From JACPPO01 sp965262505 (GTDB lineage Bacteria > Acidobacteriota > Vicinamibacteria > Vicinamibacterales > UBA2999): DNA of 64,000 nt. Each line of letters starts with the position of its first letter. Positions within the stretch are counted from its first letter, which is position 1. The position numbers and the translations under genes are program-made. Positions 1 to 7,648 of the stretch are shown one piece after another. Below the pieces are notes generated by a model. It worked only from the letters and a program-made list of their open reading frames with translations, searched no databases and was not told the DNA's origin. The stretch lies in the NCBI GenBank assembly GCA_965262505.1, contig CBDHFM010000002.1, positions 57,523 to 121,522 of the forward strand, read 5' to 3'.

Positions 1-229
1 GGTGCAGCTTGGCATCTGTTTTACCAAGCCCGGCGATGCTCGCCGGAAAGGGGACGTCATCGGGTGCCGAGGCCGCCCAACGGGTCGCCGATCCTTGTTC
101 GGAGTCCGCATCGACCACAAGCACCTTGCACCCGCGACGACCGAGGGTGCCGGCCAGCACCATCGCGACGGTGCTCTTGCCGGGGCCGCCTTTCTGGTTC
201 ACAATCGCGATGATTTTGGCGTGGGGCAT
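1..229 (-). CDS. parA: ParA-family partition ATPase, N-terminal part (runs off the left edge)
   Basis: Reading leftward from an ATG at 229, the protein starts MPHAKIIAIVNQKGGPGKST, a deviant Walker A (KGGPGKST) typical of ParA/MinD ATPases, followed by VVDADSEQGSATRWA, the second conserved ParA block. The stop lies outside the window, so only about 76 residues are visible. ParA proteins use ATP hydrolysis to segregate plasmids together with a centromere-binding partner; no partner is visible here. It lies downstream of hicAB on the same strand. The Pro in the P-loop (GGPGK) replaces the more usual Val. Confidence 0.85.
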   Translation of the reverse strand, partial: MPHAKIIAIVNQKGGPGKSTVAMVLAGTLGRRGCKVLVVDADSEQGSATRWAASAPDDVPFPASIAGLGKTDAKLH

Positions 230-346
230 ATGATATGAATCATGCCGATGATGCGAACGAGTTGGATTAGTCGTACTGATTGGCAATGAGAATACTTGAC
301 TCGTGGTCTCGAACACAAGAGGACAGGCGGGCGGGCGCCCGCGACG

Positions 347-568
347 CTAGCGCTCGAAGAGCCGCCGGGCCGCGCCGGACTGGCGAATGATGCTGGACAG
401 CGTGCCAAGCGTGAGTGCGGCATGGTCCGGGACCGGAACGGTCGTCGTGGTGCTGCCGGATCGCTGCTGCATGACGATGTGACTGCCCCGCTGTCGAACG
501 ACTGAGAATCCTTGGCCTTCGAGAATCTGGCACACCTCGCGGCCAGAGAGGACGCGCAGTTTACCCAA
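347..568 (-). CDS. hicA: HicA-family mRNA interferase toxin
   Basis: About 73 residues, the usual HicA size. The protein begins GKLRVLSGREVCQILEGQGF and contains VVRQRGSHIVMQ, with the catalytic His of the small double-stranded RNA-binding-like fold (GSH motif). I chose the TTG at 568, which overlaps the end of hicB by 8 nt, because upstream extension gives only arginine/serine-rich sequence. HicA toxins cleave mRNA and tmRNA and are neutralised by HicB. The order antitoxin then toxin is less common than hicA-hicB but is known. Confidence 0.8.
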   Translation of the reverse strand: MGKLRVLSGREVCQILEGQGFSVVRQRGSHIVMQQRSGSTTTTVPVPDHAALTLGTLSSIIRQSGAARRLFER

Positions 569-788
569 CCGCGACCTCGACGCGCGTGACGAACACTTCG
601 CTATGCAACCGTCGGGCAACCTCGGTCGGATCGGCGGACTCGAAGAAGAGTTCTAACGCCTCGATGAGGCTGGTCCTCGCGGTCTCGACCGTCTGGCCTT
701 GGCTTGCAATATCGAGTTCTGGGCAGAGGGCGACGTACATGTCGCCCTCACGTTCAATAATGGCGGTCACCTGGCGCGTGGATTCCAT
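561..788 (-). CDS. hicB: HicB-family antitoxin
   Basis: A 75-residue protein with the HicB partial RNase H-like fold: TAIIEREGDMYVALCPELDIASQG followed by a helix (TARTSLIEALELFF). It lacks an obvious C-terminal DNA-binding domain, so it is a short HicB. It precedes and overlaps the hicA toxin, consistent with translational coupling. Its role is inferred to be neutralising the toxin and stabilising the plasmid. Confidence 0.8.
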   Translation of the reverse strand: MESTRQVTAIIEREGDMYVALCPELDIASQGQTVETARTSLIEALELFFESADPTEVARRLHSEVFVTRVEVAVG

Positions 789-899
789 GGCGCAATGATA
801 GCAGCCAGCGGGCGCTCGTCATTCCCGAGAGTTTCACGTATCATGCAGCGATTTTGTTGACATGGTGCCACTGAGAACATTGGTCCTCCTTCTGGAGCG

Positions 900-1889
900 A
901 TGAGCGACCCTTCTCGACCCGTCAGCGGGTTCGTGCCCCTCGGCGATATGGCCGCGGCGGTCGACCTGCCTGGCGGTCGCGGCCTGTCCCCCGCCACGCC
1001 CCAAGCCCGGCACCACTTCACCCAGCTCGACCAGGTGACGCAGCTCATCGGCGCGAGCGAGACCGACGCCGATCTCGGCTTCATGGCGCGGTTGCTCGTG
1101 CTGTGTAGTCTGCCACGCACCAATCCCGGCGACCGGCTTCAGTATGTCCGGTGCAACGGGCCGTACACACTCACCATGACCGCTTCGACCGAGGGCGTGA
1201 AGTTACCCTACGGCAATATCCCTCGCCTGCTCCTGGCGTGGGTCTGCACCGAAGCAGTGCGGACGCAGCAGCGCGAGCTGGTCCTCGGCCGGTCGTTGTA
1301 TGAGTTCATGGGGAAGCTCGGGATGGAGGATCACAGCGGCGGCAGACACGGCGAGCGGGCACGGCTGCGGAACCAGATGCGGCGGCTCTTTCGTTGCACG
1401 GTGTCGTTGGTCTATGAGGACGCGGGACGGGAAAGGAGCGTGATTTCACCTATCGCCGATCGCACAGATTTTTGGTGGGATAAGCGCCGGCCGGACGCAC
1501 CCTCGTTGTGGGACAGCAAGATCGAACTCGGGGAGAAGTTTTTTCAGGAGATCATCACACACCCGATCCCGATCGATCTGCACACGCTCAAGGCGCTTAA
1601 GCGGTCGCCTCTTGGTCTTGATTTGTATCTCTGGCTCACCTACCGGACGTTCACACTCAAGGCTCCGCTGCGCCTTTCGTGGCGGCAGGTGTACCGACAG
1701 TTCGGCCGACACCCATCCAAGGCGAACGATTGGCGCACCGTGGGTAACTTCCGTACGAAGTGTCTCCGCGAGTTCAAGAAAATTAAGCTGGCGTGGCCGG
1801 ACCTGCACTATCGACCGGTCAAGGGCGCGCTCGTCATCGAGCCGTCGCCGCCCCGCATCGCGCCGTTACAACTACGCCTCGTCGAATAG
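900..1889 (+). CDS. repA: Plasmid replication initiator, RepA_C type
   Basis: A 329-aa protein resembling the plasmid-encoded RepA family (RepA_C): a conserved core around residues 65-185 (LMARLLVLCSLPRTNPGD, then LPYGNIPRLLLAWVCTEAV and LGRSLYEFMGKLG) and a C-terminal block with LKRSPLGLDLYLWLTYR and SWRQVYRQFG. Such proteins bind iterons and open the plasmid origin. A 34-bp iteron array lies about 680 bp downstream (2571-2654). The 3' end of this gene recurs as a remnant at 26541-26614. The start is uncertain: the only GGAG is 2 nt from the ATG. Confidence 0.75.
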   Translation: MSDPSRPVSGFVPLGDMAAAVDLPGGRGLSPATPQARHHFTQLDQVTQLIGASETDADLGFMARLLVLCSLPRTNPGDRLQYVRCNGPYTLTMTASTEGVKLPYGNIPRLLLAWVCTEAVRTQQRELVLGRSLYEFMGKLGMEDHSGGRHGERARLRNQMRRLFRCTVSLVYEDAGRERSVISPIADRTDFWWDKRRPDAPSLWDSKIELGEKFFQEIITHPIPIDLHTLKALKRSPLGLDLYLWLTYRTFTLKAPLRLSWRQVYRQFGRHPSKANDWRTVGNFRTKCLREFKKIKLAWPDLHYRPVKGALVIEPSPPRIAPLQLRLVE

Positions 1890-1918
1890 CCGCCGCTCAG
1901 GACCGAGGAGTTTTCCCG

Positions 1919-2350
1919 ATGCCTCTCTCGCTTAATACATACCTCACCTTTAACGGCAACTGTCGCGAAGCATTCGAGTTCTACCGCTCCGTCTTCGGCG
2001 GCGAGTTCGATTCGATCGGGACGTTCGGGGAAGCGCCCCCAGCCATGCCGACGGTACCGGACAATGAGAAGGAGCGGATTATGCACGTGTCGTTGCCGAT
2101 CGGATCGAGCATCCTCCTGGGGAGCGACTGCGCCACACAGTTCGCCCCGGCACCGGCAGTGGGCAACAACTTCTCGATCTCCATCACGGCGGAGACCCAC
2201 GAGCAGTGCGACGCGCTCTGCGCGAAGCTCTCCTATGGCGGCTCCGTGACGGTGCCGCTCAGCGAGACGTTCTGGGGCTCCTACTTCGGCATGTGCACCG
2301 ACCGCTTTGGCATCAACTGGATGGTGAGCTGCCCGCTGTCCCGCGGCTGA
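1919..2350 (+). CDS. VOC-superfamily (PhnB-like) protein
   Basis: A 143-aa protein starting MPLSLNTYLTFNGNCREAFE, the signature opening of PhnB/3-demethylubiquinone-like VOC proteins: a beta strand, then the NCREAFEFYRSVFGGE helix. It ends FGMCTDRFGINWMVSCP, the usual VOC terminus. The ATG at 1919 has an AGGAG about 8 nt upstream. The exact reaction cannot be told from sequence; these proteins are often metal-dependent lyases or resistance proteins, or have no known activity. It is cargo between repA and the origin repeats. Confidence 0.8.
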   Translation: MPLSLNTYLTFNGNCREAFEFYRSVFGGEFDSIGTFGEAPPAMPTVPDNEKERIMHVSLPIGSSILLGSDCATQFAPAPAVGNNFSISITAETHEQCDALCAKLSYGGSVTVPLSETFWGSYFGMCTDRFGINWMVSCPLSRG

Positions 2351-2369
2351 GGGGCGTTGTATCGTGGAC

Positions 2370-2428
2370 CCCTGCCGGTGCTCAAGGCGCGCGGGCTGAC
2401 GAAGCGGTACCGGCGGGACGATGTCTGA
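2370..2428 (+). pseudogene. Remnant of an ABC-transporter ATPase start
   Basis: About 18 codons read PLPVLKARGLTKRY and then a stop. This matches the first strand of many ABC ATPases (VLEARGLTKRYG). No Walker A follows, so this is only a scrap left at a junction. Low confidence because it is short. Confidence 0.3.
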
Positions 2429-2534
2429 GCTCGAGGATGCCCCGTAGGGCGTGACCTCGGGCCTGGCACCCCTTATGGCCTTCTGCCGGCGGTAAATCGC
2501 GCCTGGGGGCCGCTCAGCGCCTCGACCGGATGAT

Positions 2535-2730
2535 TTCCACAAAACCCTGTGATATGAGAGGTTTTTCCACGGGTAAACAGGAAGAGTTCACCCCTAAAAG
2601 TATCGGGTAAACGGGAAGAGTTCACCCCTAAAAGTATCGGGTAAACGGGAAGAGCGTACAAGTAGTAATTAACAAGTAGTACGTACCTCCAAGTACGTAC
2701 AGGCCGGTGGCCTGTTTATCGTCGGGTTCT
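2535..2730. repeat. Plasmid origin region with 34-bp iterons (oriV candidate 1)
   Basis: Two full 34-bp direct repeats (2571-2604 and 2605-2638), beginning GGGTAAACRGGAAGAG and ending CCTAAAAGTATC, plus a 16-bp third partial copy (2639-2654). They are preceded by two DnaA-like TTTCCAC boxes (about 2535 and 2563). They are followed by an AT-rich palindromic AAGTAGTACGTAC / AAGTACGTAC stretch and the IR GGCCGGTGGCC. Related blocks occur at 26300-26425 and, inverted, at 9075-9245. The nearest initiator is repA at 900-1889. Origin function is inferred from this layout. Confidence 0.65.
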
Positions 2731-3014
2731 TGAAGGGTTGAAAAGGACTCGACCGACCAGCCGGTTGGTGGAGTTAATGAGGGGAAGAGCCGCGACACGG
2801 CCTGATTTACTCAGAAAACAGCCGAACGGGTGTTACAGTACGCAACACCCACCCCAAAAACGGCTCAGATGCCTCCACGGGCCGGCGCGGGCGGTGTAAC
2901 CCCTCTCTAGTGCAAAAACTGGCGGGCGCCGGCGGGTAGCCCCACGGGGCCAAGAGGAGACGCAGGGGGGGCGGGAGCAGCGGCAACGCCGATTGTGTGC
3001 AGAGGTCTCTCACG

Positions 3015-3330
3015 TCAGCGGCTCCATAGCCCTCGGCGCGCCCGGCGCGCCTGGGCTCCCAGCTGTAAACATTCGCGTTGTCGGGAGTACGGGAACGCGC
3101 GGATCGCCGTGGCGAGGGACGACGTACCGCACCAGTCGACCGTAGGCGTCGTTGTCGTCGCCGGCCGGGTCGGTGTCGAGCCGGACGGTGGCGCCCGTGA
3201 GTCGGGCGGTGGTGTAGGCGGCCGCTTCGGGGCCGTCGGGTTCGACGCCCCGCGTCGGGTGTGTCGTCTCGGGCGTGTCCACGACGGTCAGCCGCACGGT
3301 AGAGCAGCCCCAATCGAGCAGGTGTGAGGC
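3015..3330 (-). pseudogene. Thermonuclease (SNase)-like gene, frameshifted
   Basis: In one frame it reads RLTVVDTPETTHPTRGVEPDG, then GATVRLDTDPAGDDNDAYGR and LVRYV: the SNase core with the Asp of DTPET and the Arg of the active site. The C-terminal signature FPYSRQRECL...RRARRGLW is present but in another frame, so at least one frameshift or deletion lies near 3110. The N-terminus with its signal peptide is missing. A second, differently broken copy lies at 5740-6074. Confidence 0.6.
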
Positions 3331-3354
3331 TCAAGGCCCGCGTCAGCTAGGCCT

Positions 3355-4104
3355 TTACGGACCCTCTCCCCCGAGAATCCAGTTGACCGTCAGGCCTCGA
3401 TTGGTGAGGAAGCTCCGCAATTGCTCGACAGCGTTGATCTTTAGTTGGGCGATGACATCCGGACTGGTGTCATCCCAGATCCTGTGGAGGAACAGCCGAT
3501 CGACTCGTCCTTCGATCAAGCCCCACTGCTGGTCCAGCATCGCCCGAAAGAGGACCCGATCTCGATCCGTCGCATCGTAGAGCTGCAGCACTTGGGCAAT
3601 GACGTCGCGCAGCATCGGCACCCAGGCGCGCATCGTCCCGGCGCTGAAGATGCGCTCCGCCCGCTGATGGCCCGCATTGCCCGCATCGGGGTTCCATCGG
3701 CCTACCAGCTGCCTTTCGGCGATCAGCGACAACAACCGGACTAGATTTCGCCGTTCATCGTCACGGAAATCGTCTGGTCCTTCGAACTCATGGCGCGTGG
3801 GCGGCGCCAATAGAAATTCTCGGAAAAAGGTCTTCTCCAGAATACTGATCGACATCGGGTTCTTCCGGGTGCGATTCCGCTCGGCGATGAACTCCGACAG
3901 GCGGTTGTCCGGAGCGTCGAGGACAGCCTGTTCGATCGCCATCCGAATCATCTTCTTGCCTTCCGTCGTGGTTCGGCCGCGGGTCCTCAGGAACGCGACG
4001 AAGTCACCTTCGTTCTTCGGGCCTGGGCGCTCCAGGTATTCCTCCCACTCCTGCTTGAAGATGTCGCTGTACTTAGCGATGAGGGTACTCGTGAAGAACG
4101 CCAT
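3355..4104 (-). CDS. C-terminal segment of an interrupted HNH/DGQHK-domain protein
   Basis: A 249-residue open stretch, MAFFTSTLIAKYSDIFKQEW to ILGGEGP, helical and without a recognised catalytic motif. It is in the same frame as, and directly abuts, the segment at 4105-4599, separated only by a TAG. The sense codon at that TAG was probably CAG (Gln). It may be translated separately from the ATG just after the stop, but no clear ribosome site is visible. See the two upstream segments for the likely function of the whole. Confidence 0.55.
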   Translation of the reverse strand: MAFFTSTLIAKYSDIFKQEWEEYLERPGPKNEGDFVAFLRTRGRTTTEGKKMIRMAIEQAVLDAPDNRLSEFIAERNRTRKNPMSISILEKTFFREFLLAPPTRHEFEGPDDFRDDERRNLVRLLSLIAERQLVGRWNPDAGNAGHQRAERIFSAGTMRAWVPMLRDVIAQVLQLYDATDRDRVLFRAMLDQQWGLIEGRVDRLFLHRIWDDTSPDVIAQLKINAVEQLRSFLTNRGLTVNWILGGEGP

Positions 4105-4599
4105 CTACCGCAGCTTGTCATGGGCCACGAGGTTCGTATCTTTGAGCAGGCGAATGTCGGGGTCGATATACACCTTGCAGTCGAGCGCCTTGCGGCCTGC
4201 CCAGATCTGCGCGGCCGACTTGTGCTGTCCGTCGAACAGCAGCACCTTGCCCGCTACGAGACGACAGACGGCTGGTGCCAGCTGCGTATGTGTGGAGAGG
4301 TGGCGATACAATTCCCAGATCCGTTTCTGCTCCAAAGGGCGAGGCTGGAGATCGCTGTCGTTGGCCAGGTACTCAATCGGGAGCACGGAGTAAAAATAGC
4401 GCATACCGGTTGCCGGACACGCGAAGATGGCGCACGTCTGCGCCGCCCGTTCCGGGCGCGTGAAGCGCAACGTCAATTGGCCGTCCCGCAACTCGTCGAC
4501 TTTTACGGCGCGTCCGAAACCGTCGACAGCAAGCTTGAGGCGCAGGAGGTCGTCTAGGCGCCGTGGAACCGCATCGGCAAAGAACCGGTCCATCGCCAA
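4105..4599 (-). CDS. Middle segment of an interrupted protein, DGQHK (ParB/DndB-like) domain
   Basis: 164 residues containing LLFDGQHKSAAQIWAGRKAL, the DGQHR/K motif found in DndB-type and ParB-like NTP-binding proteins. It begins at a TTG in a TAATTG junction with the HNH segment and ends with TAG immediately before the C-terminal segment. All three pieces share one frame. Probably one protein of about 495 residues with two nonsense codons rather than three genes; true separate translation cannot be excluded. Confidence 0.55.
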   Translation of the reverse strand: MAMDRFFADAVPRRLDDLLRLKLAVDGFGRAVKVDELRDGQLTLRFTRPERAAQTCAIFACPATGMRYFYSVLPIEYLANDSDLQPRPLEQKRIWELYRHLSTHTQLAPAVCRLVAGKVLLFDGQHKSAAQIWAGRKALDCKVYIDPDIRLLKDTNLVAHDKLR

Positions 4600-4845
4600 T
4601 TAGTCGCGGAATTCAGACAGCGACAGAGTGCGGATCCGCCGATGGTGGTCCTTGCAGACCGCGCCAATATTCGCAGGGTCAGTCGGGCCGTCTGCGGAAA
4701 ACGGTTTAATGTGGTGAAACTCGATATAATCCGCGTCGTCAATCGGATGATCGTCGGCGAAGCAGTAGAGCACGCCGCTTCGACGTTGCTGCTCCATTAC
4801 CTGCTGCTTTTCGAGCTCTGTGATTTGTCGTTTGAGTGATGCCAT
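4600..4845 (-). CDS. HNH endonuclease domain segment of an interrupted protein
   Basis: 81 residues beginning MASLKRQITELEKQQVMEQQ and carrying DYIEFHHIKPFSADGPTDPAN...CKDHHRR, a complete HNH metal-finger nuclease motif (FHHI, N of DPANI, HH of DHHRR). It ends in TAA, and the reading frame then continues without a break into the DGQHK segment. The family role suggests a DNA-cleaving or modification-sensing protein, possibly phage defence. It is the first of three same-frame segments, so the gene is probably decaying. Confidence 0.6.
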   Translation of the reverse strand: MASLKRQITELEKQQVMEQQRRSGVLYCFADDHPIDDADYIEFHHIKPFSADGPTDPANIGAVCKDHHRRIRTLSLSEFRD

Positions 4846-4974
4846 CTGCTAGCTCCGATATATTTCTCGCTGTGTACGATGCTCCGACTGCGGGCGATCC
4901 GGTGCATAGACATCCCGTTCCATGGATCAAGTGGCTGCGGCCAGGGCCGGGCGAAGCCGTCTACGAAACCGGGT

Positions 4975-5301
4975 TCAGACGACTTCGATGAGCGTCTCGC
5001 CGCGTTCGAGCGCGCCCACGATGGCGGGGAATGCGGTTTCCACGTGGGTCAGCAACACGACACGACGGGTGTTGCCCAATCGCAGCCACACGACGGCCGG
5101 TCCTTCGGTCAACACCCGTCGAATCGCGAAATCCTCATCCTTGGTCACGATGGCGGCTCCCCCGCTGGCGGCGTAATCGCGGATGGCATTGTCGGATGCC
5201 GCCGCCATGCCACGGTCAGCCACGTGCTCGGCGGTGTGTCCAAGGGCTTCGAGTCGACGAGCCAGCGCAGGCGGCAACTGCGCGTCGACGACGAAGCGCA
5301 C
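4975..5301 (-). CDS. DUF5615 PIN-like toxin
   Basis: A 108-aa protein, (M)RFVVDAQLPPALARRLEALG...GMAAASDNAIRDYA...AAIVTKDEDF...VVWLRLGN, the standard DUF5615 layout with acidic residues D6, D37 and D56-type positions forming a PIN-like pocket. A GTG at 5301 directly follows the antitoxin stop. Such proteins pair with DUF433 antitoxins and are predicted RNases. Complete; part of a two-gene operon. Confidence 0.8.
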   Translation of the reverse strand: MRFVVDAQLPPALARRLEALGHTAEHVADRGMAAASDNAIRDYAASGGAAIVTKDEDFAIRRVLTEGPAVVWLRLGNTRRVVLLTHVETAFPAIVGALERGETLIEVV

Positions 5302-5526
5302 CTACGCGCTCCGCAGGACGGGGTGGTCGTTCTGGCGCGCGGCGAATGCCAGTACCGCTCTGATGTCGTCAGACTCCAGATAAGCGTAGTCGGCGAGGAT
5401 CTCCTCGTGGGTCGCACCCGCCGCCAGGAGGTCGAGGACGTCCTTCACACGAATGCGGAGGCCACGGATGCACGGGCGTCCTCCGCACACCGCGGGATCG
5501 ACGGTAATTCGATCGAGTTCGCTCAT
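5302..5526 (-). CDS. DUF433 antitoxin
   Basis: A 74-aa protein MSELDRITVDPAVCGGRPCIRG followed by IRVKDVLDLLAAGATHEEIL, the winged-helix-like DUF433 fold (GxPxIRGxRI, then the AGxSxEEI helix). I chose the ATG at 5526 because the family begins close to that point; the frame extends 12 codons upstream. It abuts the DUF5615 toxin gene with no gap. The family is generally regarded as antitoxins of Vap-like modules. Confidence 0.8.
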   Translation of the reverse strand: MSELDRITVDPAVCGGRPCIRGLRIRVKDVLDLLAAGATHEEILADYAYLESDDIRAVLAFAARQNDHPVLRSA

Positions 5527-5675
5527 CTCAGCTCCAGTTGCTGACGGATCCCTGTCGCCCATTCTACCGCGTGCGGAAGGCGCCCGTGAGGGGCGTGCGG
5601 GCTCGGCCTGGGGCTCTCTCCTGGTGTCCGTGGTGGCGGTCGTGGCTCCTGGGGCTTCTCAGCCCGGCCGGGCAC

Positions 5676-5705
5676 AAAAAAAGGGGCGGCTGTGACAGCC
5701 GCCCC
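5676..5705 (-). terminator. Rho-independent terminator
   Basis: Read on the minus strand, GGGGCGGCTG is followed by a short loop and CAGCCGCCCC, then seven T residues. The stem is perfect and strong. It closes the leftward trbB-thermonuclease transcription unit. Confidence 0.8.
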
Positions 5706-5739
5706 GGTCGGTCGGACGCTAAAAGAGGCGGGTGAGCTT

Positions 5740-6074
5740 CATCGGCTCGGCTCCTTGTGTGCGGCCGTGGACTTCCGGCCGCGAAGACCAAGGGGCCAGG
5801 CGCGCGCCTTCCGCTCGCGCGGGGCGTGCCGGGGCATCCCCTCGGGTGTGTCGTCTCGGGCGTGTCCACGCCGGTCAGCCGCACGGTAGAGCGAGCCCCA
5901 TCGAAGCCGGACGCTGATGGTGTCGCCGTCGATGACACGGTCAACCTGGGCCGTGCCGGTCTGTGCGAGGACTGGCGCGCCGGCCAGCCACGCGAGGACC
6001 GCGAGGGCCGCGACGTACGAGCGGAGGCGACACGCCCTTAGAGGGGCGTGCGGTCGAGTCGTTCGATGTCCCAT
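5740..6074 (-). pseudogene. Secreted thermonuclease (SNase)-like gene, frameshifted
   Basis: Starting at the ATG at 6074, which overlaps the trbB end, the frame gives a signal peptide (LRSYVAALAVLAWLAGAPVLAQ) then VDRVIDGDTISVRL, the SNase N-terminus with the catalytic Asp pair. The next block, TVRLTGVDTPETTHPRG, is in a different frame, so a frameshift lies near 5900. No C-terminal SNase signature follows. SNase-fold nucleases are common next to conjugation genes. Compare the copy at 3015-3330. Confidence 0.6.
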
Positions 6075-6982
6075 GCGTTGCGCCCGGCGTCGTACCCCCG
6101 GACGTACGCCGCTTCTTCGACACAGCGCCGGCCGTTGGCGCGGGTCATGTGGATCACCATCGCGATCCCGTCGACGACGCCCCGACAGGTGACGTCCCAC
6201 GGGAGATCGCCGCCGCCCTGCATGGCGCAGCTCGCCACACGCGAGAGGGCACTCTCGGCGTTGTTGGCGTGAACGGTGGTGAGCGATCCGCCGTGGCCGG
6301 TGTTGAGGGCTTGCAAGAGATCGGCGGCCTCGCCGCCGCGTACTTCCCCGACGACGATGTGATCGGGGCGATGGCGCAGCGCATGACGTACGAGATCGCG
6401 GATCGTGACAGCTCCCTCTTGGAGCCCGCGCGCCTCGAAGCGGAGACAGTTCGGCGAGTCGATCCGCAGCTCTAGCGTGTCCTCAATGGTGACGATCCGC
6501 TCGTCGCCGGGGATGAGTTCGATGAGGGTATTGAGCAGCATCGTCTTGCCGCTGCCGGTGCCGCCGCTCACCAGGATATTGCGGCGCGTGTGCAAGGTCC
6601 GCTCGGCCGCAAGGCGGATGTGTTCGGGGAGCGCGCCTTGCTCGACAAGCTGTGTCGCTGAATAGGCACGCGTGCCGAAGCGCCGGACGGTGATCGCCAC
6701 ATGCGGGCTGGCCGGCGGGACGCAGATCGCCACGCGCGACCCGTCGTCCAGCCGGGCATCGAGAATCAGCGTGGTGGCCGCGTCCAGCCCAAGCGGGCGG
6801 GCGATGTGGATCGCGGCGCGGTCCAGCGCCGGCGCGTCGATCTGCGTCAAGCGACCGTGACCTTCTAGCCACACGTTCCCCGGCCCGTTGATCATGATCT
6901 CGCTCACGTCCGGGTCTGCGAGCGCCGCCTCTAACCCCGGCAAAAAGGGTTTCAGGAGGTCCAGCGCGTCGTGTCGGCTCAT
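6038..6982 (-). CDS. trbB: VirB11/TrbB-type conjugation ATPase
   Basis: A 314-aa protein: an N-terminal domain with DVSEIMINGPGNVWLEGHGRL, Walker A GGTGSGKTMLLN, the Asp box RIVTIEDTLEL, LVRHALRHRPDHIVVGEVRGGEA (Walker B region) and the His box GGSLTTVHANNAESA. This is the secretion ATPase family that powers type IV secretion. I start at the ATG at 6982; the reading frame continues upstream into the tail of a VirD4-like gene. No other mating-pair genes are present, so the cluster is a remnant of a larger tra/trb region. Confidence 0.85.
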   Translation of the reverse strand: MSRHDALDLLKPFLPGLEAALADPDVSEIMINGPGNVWLEGHGRLTQIDAPALDRAAIHIARPLGLDAATTLILDARLDDGSRVAICVPPASPHVAITVRRFGTRAYSATQLVEQGALPEHIRLAAERTLHTRRNILVSGGTGSGKTMLLNTLIELIPGDERIVTIEDTLELRIDSPNCLRFEARGLQEGAVTIRDLVRHALRHRPDHIVVGEVRGGEAADLLQALNTGHGGSLTTVHANNAESALSRVASCAMQGGGDLPWDVTCRGVVDGIAMVIHMTRANGRRCVEEAAYVRGYDAGRNAWDIERLDRTPL

Positions 6983-6984
6983 AG

Positions 6985-7214
6985 CCGTCCTGTCTGTTTG
7001 GCGGTCCAGTATGGGAGGTCGGCGGGCAGATAGGTAGGGCTTCAAGTAGACGCGCCGGGGGGGGGAGCGATTGCACGCCGTCGTACGGGAGACAGATCGC
7101 CTGACAGTTCCCGAGGAGCGCGAAGTCGCGCGGCTGAAAGAGCGCCTCGCGCCGTTCGTGAAAACTCTTACTCGCGCCGACGCTGCCGCGCCCGCCGCCG
7201 GCCTGGGCGGACAT
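6985..7214 (-). pseudogene. VirD4/TraG coupling-protein 3' remnant
   Basis: One frame reads FHERREALFQPRDFALLGNC and AICLPYDGVQS; the next frame continues PRRVYLKPYLSARRPPILD before the trbB start. I recognise this as the C-terminal end of conjugative coupling proteins (arginine-finger region plus a YLKPY-type tail), but it carries a frameshift near 7040-7060 and has lost everything upstream. Moderate confidence. Confidence 0.45.
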
Positions 7215-7440
7215 GAGGTTGATGCCGCTCGATTTCGCTGATTCGTTGATCCAGTCATCTATTCAGAACCGTTCTCGTGACCCGTCCCGTGTCCCAAGAT
7301 CGTGGTCACGCGGCTGGAACAGCATATTTGGTCACGAGTACCACATCTTGACCCCTCAGTGTTCCACCAAAACCCATCATTCAGCCCCATTTTTAGCGTC
7401 GTCTCTCTCTAGCCCGTGACCAACCAATGAGAGAGAACGT

Positions 7441-7534
7441 GACCAGAGCGACCCCCCCCAAAAGTCCCTTTTGGGGTCACGCCGATGGAACATTGCCCCT
7501 GTCAATGTTCCACCTGCGCGTGGTCGCTCTGGTC
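7441..7534. repeat. Nested inverted repeats upstream of the integrase
   Basis: A 12-bp perfect inverted repeat (GACCAGAGCGAC at 7441-7452, GTCGCTCTGGTC at 7523-7534) encloses two others: CCCCAAAAG/CTTTTGGGG with a 3-nt loop (7456-7476), and GGAACATTG/CAATGTTCC (about 7487-7511). The arrangement suggests protein-binding sites or an attenuator controlling the integrase. It is not followed by a T-tract, so a terminator is unlikely. Confidence 0.5.
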
Positions 7535-7624
7535 TGATTTATCCCTGCGGGAAGGCTCAACACCCACGCGCCAGCGAGGCCGTCCGAGGACGAGCTCGCC
7601 GCCGAAACCCACCGCCGCCATCCC

Positions 7625-7648
7625 GATCCATAATTCCATTTATGGATC
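7625..7648. promoter_or_regulatory. dif-like recombination core site 1 (CATAA-N6-TTATG)
   Basis: GATCCATAA - TTCCAT - TTATGGATC: perfect 9-bp arms around a 6-bp spacer. The inner arm bases and spacer length match the XerC/XerD dif core. The integrase ATG (7642) lies inside the right arm. Equivalent sites precede the recombinase loci at 13200 and 27975. Function is inferred. Confidence 0.6.

Noticed and set aside
3355..4845. Alternative genetic code (stop reassigned)
   Set aside because: TAA, TAG and TGA all end well-defined genes elsewhere in the window, so the two internal stops are more likely mutations.
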